Shown: piece after piece, positions 56,159-64,000 of the stretch | How the letters are laid out: each line of letters begins with the position of its first letter | How positions within the stretch are numbered: the stretch's first letter is position 1 | Source: Ailurus styani | Taxonomy: Eukaryota; Chordata; Mammalia; Carnivora; Ailuridae | Assembly: GCA_002007465.1 (NCBI GenBank) | Contig: LNAC01000031.1 | Location: 5,750 to 69,749, forward strand | Length of the DNA stretch: 64,000 nucleotides | Reading direction: 5' to 3' | Made by a program: the position numbers and the translations under genes | The notes under the pieces: generated by a model | Database searches by the model: none | Told to the model about the DNA's origin: nothing | Seen by the model: the letters and a program-made list of their open reading frames with translations, nothing else

Positions 56159-56560
56159 CTTATTTTTATGTATTTATTTGAGAGAGAGAGACAGAGACAG
56201 TTAGAGAGCAAGACAGCAGGGGCACCTGGGTGGCTCAGTCAGTCTGCCTTCGGCTCAGGTCATGATCCCAGGGTCCTGAGATCGAGCCCCACATCAGGTT
56301 CCCTGCTCAGCGGAGAGCCTGCTTCTCCCTCTCCCTCTTCCGCTTTCCTTGCTTGTGTGTTCTCTCTCTCTGTCAAATAAGTAAATAAAATCTTTTTAAA
56401 AAGAGAGCAAGCAAGCGAGAGAGAGCATAAGCAGGGAGGAGAGAGTGAAGCAGGTTCCCCGCTGAGCAGGGAGCCTGACTTGGGGCTCGATCCAGAGACT
56501 CTGGGATCTTGACCTGAGCCCAAGGCAGAAGCCTAACTGACTGAGCCACCCAGGTGCCCC
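56159..56560 (-). mobile_element. Can-SINE interrupted by another SINE
   Basis: Left part 56159-56218 holds the TATTTATTTGAGAGAGAGAG tail and GA region. Right part 56402-56560 holds GCAGGGAGCCTGACTTGGGG, the TGGGATCTTGACCTGAGCCC core and a head ending at 56560. TSD-like TAATTTTTA lies at 56150-56158 and 56561-56569. A second SINE in opposite orientation splits it. Confidence 0.93.
56219..56401 (+). mobile_element. Can-SINE nested inside a minus-strand SINE
   Basis: A near full-length copy: GGGGCACCTGGGTGGCTCAG, TCTGCCTTCGGCTCAGGTCA, CCAGGGTCCTGAGATCGAGC, a CT-rich stretch and AAATAAAATCTTTTTAAAA. The GGTTAAGCG part of the head is reduced to CAGTCAGTCTGCC. AGAGAGCAAG on both sides (56203-56212, 56402-56411) is its TSD core and lies within the outer SINE. 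Confidence 0.95.
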
Positions 56561-56574
56561 TAATTTTTAAAAAT

Positions 56575-57880
56575 ATGTCATTTTCTTGGAGATGTCTTCC
56601 CTGTTAATCAACATATATCTTGGCAAATACGTACAGGCCTGTAAACATCACCTCAGTCAAGATATAGAACATTTCTATCAACCCCAAATCAGTAATCTGC
56701 CTTCAAATAAATGAAATCAAACCACATGTAGTGTTTTGTGTCTGGTTTCTTTCGTACATGATTATTTTTTATAACTCGTACATTTTTTTAAATGAATCTG
56801 GAGTTTCCTTTTGTTGCTTTTTATCCATGGTATGGATACACCACCAATCTGTTCACCCATTCACAGGTGATGAACTTTGGAGGTGTTTCCTGTTTTTGGC
56901 TATTACAATTAAGGTTGTTAGAAAAATCTGAGTCATTGTTATATGGCTTAAATTTTCATTTCTTTAAGAGGTATTGTGAGTTGTTTGATAAAGTGGAAAT
57001 TTGGAAGAATCTTCAGAAGTGTTATATAACTGATCCTATGTTCATTTTTGTACATGGTCTGCTCGTGCAAGCCTCTTTTTTTCCCCTGTATGGTTATGGG
57101 AACCCTGTGTGTTGAAAATACTATCCTTTCCCATCGAGTTACCCTGGCACTGACCAAAAAATTATCATCCGTATACGCATAGGCCTATTTCTGGATTCTT
57201 TAATCTATCCACTGATCTGTATGCTTACCCTCACTTTATTAATGTACCCACGAGTCTTAAAATTACACATCATGAGTCATTAATTTGTCCCTTTCTAAAA
57301 ACTGTTTTGGCTATTCCAGACCCTTTACACACTCTCTCTCTCTTTTTAAGATTTTACTTATTTATTTGACAGAGAAAGAGAGATCACAAGTAGGCAGAGA
57401 GGCAGGCAGAGAGAGGAGGAAGCGGGCTCTGTGCCAAGCAGAGAGCCCGATGTGGGCCTCGATCCCAGGACCCTGAGATCATGACCTGAGCCAAAGGCAG
57501 AGGCTTTAACCCACTGAGCCACCCAGGCGCCCACCCGTTTACACTCTCATATAAATCTTTGAGTCTTATGAATTTCTGCGAAACACTTTAGGAACTTTTA
57601 ATTGGGACTTTATTAAATCTATAAATCAAGTTGGGTGGAATTGATATCTTAGTGATATTGAGTCTTCTGATCTGTGAATGTAGTATATATTGTCATTGAC
57701 TCAGGTCTTATAATTTGTTTAAAAACCACTGCTTTCATGCTTTAGGTGTACAAATCCTACACATATTTTATTAAATGTATCCTAAGCATTTCATATTTCA
57801 ATGCTATCCTACATGGCTTTTTAAATTTTCAATTGGCATCTTCTGATTCTTTATATAGATCTTACTGCCATTGTTATTTA
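56575..57880 (-). mobile_element. Ancient L1 (L1M-type), split by a SINE
   Basis: Antisense L1 landmarks appear in order. TGTGTCTGGTTTCTTTCGTA near 56737 and TGTTTTTGGCTATTACAATT near 56892 are 3' UTR/ORF2 end. GTTGAAAATACTATCCTTTC near 57110 and GGCCTATTTCTGGATTCTTT near 57182 come next. ACTGTTTTGGCTATTCCAGA (57301) continues after the SINE with TCTATAAATCAAGTTGGGTG near 57620. Heavily decayed. Confidence 0.72.
57341..57532 (-). mobile_element. Can-SINE, young mustelid-type
   Basis: The minus-strand head, GGGCGCCTGGGTGGCTCAGT, is followed by GGGTTAAAGCCTCTGCCTTT. The middle has the GCCTACTTGTGATCTCTC type. Flanks CTTTACACACTCTC (about 57323-57336) and GTTTACACTCTC (57537-57548) are similar and probably the TSD, with a small indel. 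It splits the ancient L1. Confidence 0.95.
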
Positions 57881-57989
57881 TTTTTTAAACTTATTTATAT
57901 CGCTTTCTTTTCCCACTGAAAAATAAGCTTTGGCATATCTTGATCACTACTACCTGCCCAATAAAAGTACTGCAGTAACTTCTCAATAA

Positions 57990-58080
57990 TTATTTATTCT
58001 TAAATAATACACTGTATAAGTGACCTTGGAAAAATTGTTTAATCTCTCTAGATCTGTGTTTCCTTACATATGTGTATATA
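57990..58080 (+). mobile_element. Probable MIR fragment
   Basis: GTATAAGTGACCTTGGAAAA, ATTGTTTAATCTCTCTAGAT and CTGTGTTTCCTTACATATGT follow MIR 'tgtgaccttgggcaagttacttaacctctctgagcctcagtttcctcatctgt'. Confidence 0.55.
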
Positions 58081-59387
58081 AACATTTTTATATGTGTATA
58101 AATATAAATATCTATAGAAATATAGACATATATGTGGAAACAACTAAACTTACCCTCCCTGAGATTACAGCTTATTAGTTTCTCTACAAAGATCTGCCTC
58201 ATTTCTTAAATATAGGAAAAGATTCCTATTATTGAGTAATTGTTTTCAAATATAAATTTGGGACTGGTTCTCTGGGACTCTTGATCCTTAGATCAATGTT
58301 CTTACTAATTTTTCATTTTGTAAACATGTTTCATTTTTCTTTTAGAAATCACACAAGTAGTGATTTCAGAAAGAGAGCCTTGGACAGCTCTGCCCGCTCA
58401 CTTTGGTGATTAAGACATAGCTGTCAATCATACAACTGCAAGTGCTCTGAACACAGCTTTCATGCCTCTTCTTTTGTGTGTGGGAGATGGATATGAGGGT
58501 CCGCCTACGCTAACGCAGATATAAAAGCAAATTTTTTATGTTTATTTTCAGGGAATCGGTCAACTATTAACCAGACTGGAGCTCCATGAGGTATTAAATA
58601 AAAGGGGATTGGGTTTAATTACATTTAGAAAACTCTCCAACAAAAACAGAAAACTCTTTTTCCTCTTTTAACCATGAGCTTCAATGGTATCATTTCTCGG
58701 CAATGCCCTGTGTAAATATCGGGTGATCAGGCATCTCACTACAAGACACAGTGTCAGATTTCAATTTCCTTGTTCCTCATAATAAAGCACTAAGAATGTT
58801 CTAAACATTTTGTTCTTTTGGTTTTGTGTCCCTGGGGTCAGGGAAGGGATATTAGCTATCGGGCCCAAGTTCTTGGTTTACTTTACTTTCTTCCCTGTCC
58901 TTTTAGTGCCCTGTGGTGAAAGACACTCAAGTAGAAAGGTGCACAACCAGTGCCACACAGCCCTACATAAACCAGCACTAGGTAGGAAAAGTTGCTGACA
59001 CATCACGTGATATCATTTCCTTTTTTGGCTACTTTGTCCTTGATATTTTTTTCCCCAATACAACAACTATTCTAGGAACCCCTGCTTCCTCCTTAGCCCT
59101 AATAAACATTCCTGACTCTCACCTCAACACATCGATACCTTTCTCAGGATACTAGGCCTTATATATCTTCATCACATTTCCCTAAGGACTCCCTATCCTA
59201 GATGCCATCCTATCACCGCTCATGAATTCTTTAGTCAGCACGGCCCCATAAATATCTTTTCAACGCCTAATATTATACTATCGCTATGATAAATGTTGGT
59301 GATATAAAAGGCCAACTAAGAAATTCTTCCATTAAGGGACATATGCTGAAATGGAGGACAGATTATTTCAATACAAAGGGGAAAAGA
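58081..59387. other. Unassigned sequence
   Basis: No repeat recognised. The 58500-58900 part is less AT-rich but shows no exon-like frame; a 62-codon frame at 58810 has no motif. Confidence 0.45.
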
Positions 59388-59542
59388 TAATGCAGAGCTC
59401 ACATTAGATTCACCTACGAAGTCTTTAAAATTCCCATAACCAAGTATTCATCCAGTCTTCATCTATTAAATGTAAGTCTCTGAGGATGAACAGAAGCCTC
59501 AGAAGATGATTCCAATTTGCAGCCAATAGTTGAGAATCACTG
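59388..59542 (-). mobile_element. MER20-like DNA transposon (hAT-Charlie)
   Basis: CTCACATTAGATTCACCTAC with GAAGTCTTTAAAA at left and CCAATTTGCAGCCAATAGTT with GAGAATCACTG at right match MER20 ('cacattagaatcacctggggagctttaaaa' and 'tgattctaatgtgcagccagggttgagaaccactg'). The outermost left terminal repeat is worn. Strand assignment is by convention. Confidence 0.75.
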
Positions 59543-59904
59543 AGGGTCAGGCATATCAAGTTGCTAGTTAGCCTAAGATTTGATAAAGGTTTTGTGCAGA
59601 CAGGTGCTTGAGGTAACACATGAGGGATGGTTGAGAGTCATCTTGACCACGAGACAGAGCATAACAACTCCAGGCATAGAAAATACTATGAGAGAGGCAT
59701 GATCCATATATTCATTGGCTTATCTGAAATGTTGACAAATTTTTTTAAATATATGAGCTTTGTTACTAATTCCTGTGTTCTTTTCTTGGTGTTTTTATAG
59801 TCTGGGTCTCTAAATATTAGCTGACAGTTGAGAGAGAATCTTCAGAATAACATGGCATAGTATAAATACTACGAAAACTGACTTAGTGCACAGTTTTGAA
59901 CATA
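59543..59904. other. Unassigned sequence
   Basis: Nothing recognised. Confidence 0.45.
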
Positions 59905-59917
59905 CCAAAAATATTTC

Positions 59918-60092
59918 TATTTTTTAAAAATATTTATTTGAGAGACAGACAGAACAAGTGTGGGGAGGGGCAAAGGGAGAAGCACACTCCCCGAGGAACA
60001 GGAAGCCTGACGTGGGACTCGATCTCAGAACCCCAAGATCATGACCTGAGCCAAAGTCAGATGCTTAACTGACTGAGCCACCCAGGCACCCC
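59918..60092 (-). mobile_element. Can-SINE, older type
   Basis: The head ends at 60092 (GGGTGCCTGGGTGGCTCAGT on the minus strand). The core CCCCAAGATCATGACCTGAG is slightly altered and the GA region is short. TSD CCAAAAATATTTC at 59905-59917 and CCAAAAATACTTC at 60093-60105 differ at one base. Confidence 0.95.
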
Positions 60093-60105
60093 CCAAAAAT
60101 ACTTC

Positions 60106-61298
60106 ATAAAAATAGTTTGATATTCTTCTATTATACTTTCTGTAAGTGTATAAACAAATGTAATTTTTAATTAGATAGTATTTTTACAGGGCCAAAAGGG
60201 AAATAAACAATCTTGACAGGTTCCCACTTTTACTCCATGTATATTTGGGAAACATAAACTTGGGCTTTTAATTCTCTGTTTATATACACAGATAGCTGGT
60301 TAATACCCCAATAAGGCTGAGTTTTGTTTTTGTTTTTCCTGTGAGGAACAGAGAAAGTATTTATAAGATAAAAACTTTTATTCCTTTTGCAAATGTACTT
60401 AAATGCACTTAGTTTGATAAACCTAGATTTCAATAGGAAAAAAGAAAAGGTCTTTCTTTACTTTTCAGAAAAAAATAAATCATAATGAGTGATTTGAGAA
60501 TGAAATTCTTCAGAATAAACATCTTCATGTGTATGGAACTCTGAATAGTCATAAAGTAAAAATTTTACATATTATTTTAGAGTCTTAATAATGATTTAAA
60601 TGTTTCATGTGCCTCTTTCTAAATGAGCTTTTATGCGTTGAGAGCAAACAAGTAATTCAGTAAACGACAAAACTTCTACCTACTCACTTTGCAAACCAAA
60701 TTCTGACTGTATTCCACAGCTGCAAGTGTCCCCCCTAAAAAATGAAACGTTCTCTTTTGTTTATTTGGAAGTGAAGCTTTAAAGGGTGTGAAATGTCAGG
60801 AATGTAAATAAAACCACTAGATGGTGCCCTGTATCCTGAACATATGAGAAATGGCCACAACTTTAGAATGACAATTTTCAACCTGGTGTTACCATGGTGA
60901 CCTGCTTGGCTTGTTCTAGCTTTTCCCTAGGCCACTTTTCCTCTGTTCTTTCTAAATACATGGATTTACTCTTTTATGAACATGGTTATACGTTGTGTCA
61001 ATGGAAAAAGAAATAAATGTACTGACTACCTTTAGAATCTCTGCCATGTGTAATGCCCTATGCCAGCAGCTTCTAAAGGGGATTGAAAAGGAAGTTTAGG
61101 CCGTGGTATGTATTTGTCATCACAATATTTATAATCTAGGTTAAACATAATAGGAGGAGATTAAAAAACAAACTAAACTAGAAATAGCAGGAAGTACTTG
61201 ATTGTGTAATACACAGAGGCCATTCTTGGTGAGCAGGCTTGGATTTAGAGGGCTCTGTGTCATGAATTATCGGATATGGCTCTTTAGTTGTATCATAA
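60106..61298. other. Unassigned sequence
   Basis: No element or gene recognised over about 1.2 kb. Confidence 0.45.
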
Positions 61299-61314
61299 AT
61301 TTGCTATGTTTCTT

Positions 61315-61338
61315 TCTTTCTATCTCTCTTTCTTTCTC

Positions 61339-61374
<36 letters not shown>

Positions 61375-61382
61375 TTTCTTTT
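61315..61382 (+). repeat. (CTTT)n microsatellite in a SINE tail
   Basis: Imperfect at its start (CTATCTCTCT) and then a pure CTTT run of about nine units. Reads as a Ser/Phe/Leu frame on one strand and Lys/Glu on the other, both artefacts. Confidence 0.92.
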
Positions 61383-61544
61383 TGTCAGGGAGAGAGAGCA
61401 CACACACGGGGAGAGGCAGGCAGAGGAAGAAGCAGACTCCCTGCTGAGCAGGGAGCCCCATACATGACTCCATCCCAGGACCCTGGCATCATGACCTGAG
61501 CCAAAGGCAGACCCTTAACCAACTGAGCCACCCAGGTGTCCCGG
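61315..61544 (-). mobile_element. Can-SINE with (CTTT)n tail
   Basis: The tail is an expanded CTTT/CTCT repeat (about 61315-61382). The GA region includes CACACACACGGGGAGAGGCA and the head ends near 61541 (ACACCTGGGTGGCTCAGTTG on the minus strand). TSD ATTTGCTATGTTTCTT at 61299-61314 and ATTTGCTCTATTTCTT at 61545-61560 agree at 14 of 16 positions. Confidence 0.95.
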
Positions 61545-61560
61545 ATTTGCTCTATTTCTT

Positions 61561-62919
61561 GAGGGTTTTTGTTTTGTTTGTTTTAATCTCCTATTATCAG
61601 TTTTCTCAAATACATGGATTGGACAAAGAAATCTCTAAACCCCTACTCAATTCCAATCTGATATGCTTATTTGAAGCTATATAAATGACACAAAGGATAG
61701 AGAGAGCAAAGTCCTAATAATCAGAAAAAGTACGTACACATGTAAGTACATGTATTCCACATTTGAAAACTTAAAACTTGGAAGAAGAATAAACAGCATC
61801 TGGAAAGGAGAAAAAAAGAAGAAAACCTGTCAAATCTATTCATCTGATGTGGACCTAAGTCCATTTACATTGGTGTATTTTTGAAGTTCTAGTGTTTGAA
61901 TTGTTGCATGGAAAGCACACTAGGAACACAAGAAGGCTTGTGCTATGTCTCTGACACTATTAAATGAGGTCATGACCCTGAGAGCTATACTAATAAATAC
62001 ATTTAAGTTAAAAATACCGTGCAGAAGTGACTTTAAATTTTACATGCCTCATAAGTCAGAACAGAAGAGAAAAATCCAGAAATCAAATTATAGCATGTAA
62101 CATGTAAAAAAAAAGTGCACAGATATTTTTTTCAATATTAGGACCCCCTATATCAGAATCAATTGCATGTGTTAGAATGGGGGATGGCTGGGCTCCATGT
62201 GAAACCTTGTGATAAACTGCAATTTTTCTTTTTATTTTGAATTTCTTCACACTCCAATCTTTGAACGAAAGAATGAATGGATGAGTAAATGAGGGAGCAA
62301 TGAAAGAGGAAATAGGCACAATTTATGTCTTCTAGTAAAAAAGGAGGCGATTTCATGACAAATCAGCAGAGTAACTATTTTAGACAAAGTAGAGACTGCA
62401 CGTTCCTTCACAAAGCAACATATGATTCTGAACATGGTTGGGTTGGTTGGATTCTTCAACTTCAAATCCTGAACCCTCTGAGATCCCTCATTAACCACCC
62501 TATCTTAAGTAGTTCACTCTAGCTTCCTATGTCTCATACTTCCCTGCTCATTTCTGTCTCACTTACGTATGCTTCCTTACACATTTCTTTCCTCTCCCCA
62601 TTACTAGGCTGCTCCTAGAGAAGAGCACTCAGTGATTTTCCTTGCGTTTTGCAGTCAGTCACTTGTGAGGCTGAAACAGGAACATAGAAATTCTGTTTCC
62701 CAGGTAAAAATTAAGTTCTACAAACTGTCCCTGCAAAACGGCCTTGGATAGTGTAATATTGCTGGGAACAGTCATTTCACAAACACAAATATATTAAATG
62801 ATATTGATTTTAATTATTTATCCATATTTTTTAGTAATCAGCATTTTAAAAATGTAAAGTATAAGAAACTTAGAGTAGATAACACACTATCAATCAAACA
62901 CTGAATATTTTTTTCTTCT
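61561..62919. other. Unassigned sequence
   Basis: Overlapping minus-strand frames of 65-83 codons at 62083-62498 show no motif. No repeat recognised. Confidence 0.45.
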
Positions 62920-63460
62920 TAGTTCCCCAGTGCCTTTTTGAGTCAGTGCCCATTCAGAGGTAACTATTACTGACTTCTTTAATGGTAAATCTATACTGAT
63001 TTTGAACTTCTATAAATCAAATCATAAATATGCACTTTTTTTGAGTATAGCTTCTTAGCTGAAGATGATGCTTTTGAGATTCATCAAAACTGTTCTGTGG
63101 GTTGCCTGGGTGGCTCAGTGGGTTAAAGCCTCTGCCTTCAGCTCAGGTCATGATCTCAGGGTCCTGGGATTGAGTCCTGCATCAGGCTCCCTTCTCAGCG
63201 GGGAGCCTGCTTCCTCCTCTCTCTCTGCCTGACTCTGTGCCTACTTGTGATCTCTCTCTCTCTGTCAAATAAATAAAAATTTAAAAAAAACTGTTTTGTG
63301 TATCTGTATTCCATTATTTTTTTGGTTGAGTAATATTTCATCTTATGAATATGCCACATTCATGTATATATTCTAAATTTATAAACTTGTATGTTTCCCA
63401 CTTTGAGACTACTTTAAATAAAGATGCTAGGAACCTTCTTGTCCATGTTTTTCTTTTATC
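62920..63460 (-). mobile_element. Ancient L1 3' UTR/ORF2 end, split by a SINE
   Basis: The + strand carries antisense L1M-type landmarks. AGAGGTAACTATTACTGACT near 62956, TTTTGAGATTCATCAAAACTG near 63072, then beyond the SINE GAGTAATATTTCATCTTATGAA near 63328 and AATAAAGATGCTAGGAACCT near 63418. The order matches 'ccagaggtaaccactattctgac ... gagattcatccatgttgt ... agtaatattccattgtatg'. Confidence 0.7.
63100..63286 (+). mobile_element. Can-SINE, young mustelid-type
   Basis: GGTTGCCTGGGTGGCTCAGT, GGGTTAAAGCCTCTGCCTTC, CAGCTCAGGTCATGATCTCA and GCCTACTTGTGATCTCTC are all present, ending in AAATAAATAAAAATTTAAAA. TSD AAAACTGTTCTGTG at 63086-63099 and AAAACTGTTTTGTG at 63287-63300 differ at one base. 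It inserted into the ancient L1. Confidence 0.97.
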
Positions 63461-63655
63461 TGAATGATTTTTCTATTTTCTCTACACCCTGGCTATTCAG
63501 TCATATATATTAGACTTTTTGACAACATCACATATTTCACTTCAAATCTGTCCTCTTCCACACTTTGTCTGCTCCTTTTGCCTAAGTTTGGATCTGTTTA
63601 CTTGGCTTGGAAATTACCAGTCATGCTCTCTGCTCAGTCCAGGTCACTATTGCAT
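63461..63655. other. Unassigned sequence
   Basis: No element seen. The 70- and 81-codon frames crossing it run into the next SINE. Confidence 0.45.
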
Positions 63656-63671
63656 CTATCCATTGAATTCT

Positions 63672-63855
63672 TTTTTGTTCCCCAAAGATTTTTATTATCA
63701 TGTATTTGACAGGGGGAGAGCACGGAGGTAGAGTGGGTGAGAGAAGCAGACTCTCCACTGAGCGAAGAGCCTGATCTGGGGCTTGATCCCAGGACCCCGA
63801 GATCATGACCTAAGCTGAAGGGAAATGTTTTACTCACTGAGCCACCCAAGTGCCC
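63672..63855 (-). mobile_element. Can-SINE, diverged interior but perfect TSD
   Basis: The head ends at 63855 (GGGCACTTGGGTGGCTCAGT on the minus strand). The core CCCCGAGATCATGACCTAAG is recognisable, and the tail on the left is worn (TTTTTATTATCATGTATTTG). The 16-bp TSD CTATCCATTGAATTCT at 63656-63671 and 63856-63871 is identical. Confidence 0.94.
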
Positions 63856-64000
63856 CTATCCATTGAATTCTCAATTTAACAGACTACTACTTGCAGTTCT
63901 AAAATTTCTATTTATTCTGTTCTGTGTGAGAGGTGTATGCTCCTTTTCCATTTTTCCATCTTTAACATATCATTCATAGTTATGTTGAGGCTCTCGTCTA

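Noticed and set aside
1369..63855. Regularly recurring about 190-bp blocks that could suggest an array
   Set aside because: They are dispersed SINEs in both orientations with individual TSDs, not a CRISPR or satellite array.

Overview
This window looks like AT-rich, gene-free nuclear DNA from a carnivoran mammal, most likely a mustelid (ferret, mink or otter group). The main evidence is about 29 copies or fragments of the tRNA-Lys-derived Can-SINE. They have a head like GGGCGCCTGGGTGGCTCAG, a CT-rich middle and an AAATAAAATCTTT tail. Several are of the GGTTAAAGCCTCTGCC...GCCTACTTGTGATCTC type, which I associate from memory with mustelids; I could not run a search. No bacterial, plastid or mitochondrial features are present.

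I find no protein-coding gene, no convincing exon and no functional tRNA, rRNA or small RNA gene. Open reading frames are all shorter than about 120 codons. They fall in repeats, antisense to LINEs, or in low-complexity sequence. The readable content is a layered record of transposition.

The oldest layer is degraded L2, MIR, MER20, MER5A, other hAT-like elements, an MLT1-like solo LTR and ancient L1. The middle layer is a MER2 (Tigger-type) DNA transposon and intermediate-age L1 pieces. The youngest layer is Can-SINEs and short L1 3' ends, many still flanked by visible target-site duplications (TSDs).

Layout: 1-4 kb holds one SINE, a MIR remnant and a pyrimidine tract. 4-9 kb holds a SINE, a truncated L1, a hAT-like element and a young SINE. 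9-14 kb holds SINEs, a 65-bp L1 stub, an L2 end and an L1 with a 5' inversion. 15-20.8 kb holds a SINE, an apparent L1-SINE chimera and MIRs. 22-25.3 kb is a nest: an ancient L1 split by SINEs and by a MER2 that itself carries two SINEs at one site. 26-32 kb holds young SINEs, an old unassigned repeat, an MLT1-like LTR and an ancient L1. 32-41 kb is mostly sparse old sequence with SINEs. 42-46 kb holds microsatellites, hairpins and SINEs. 48-51 kb holds an L2 end, a SINE and MER5A. 51.5-54.4 kb is a hAT-like element split by an internally deleted L1. 55-58 kb holds L2-like sequence, a SINE-in-SINE and another ancient L1. 59-64 kb holds MER20, SINEs and a final ancient L1 with a young SINE in it.

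Nothing works together as a pathway. No undescribed protein or RNA system is evident. The points most worth a second look are structural: the L1-SINE chimera at 16.9-18.3 kb, the twin-primed L1 at 13.0-13.7 kb, the internally deleted L1 at 51.8-54.3 kb, the repeated insertion at one site in MER2, and several perfect hairpins. All family names come from remembered consensus features and need confirmation by RepeatMasker.
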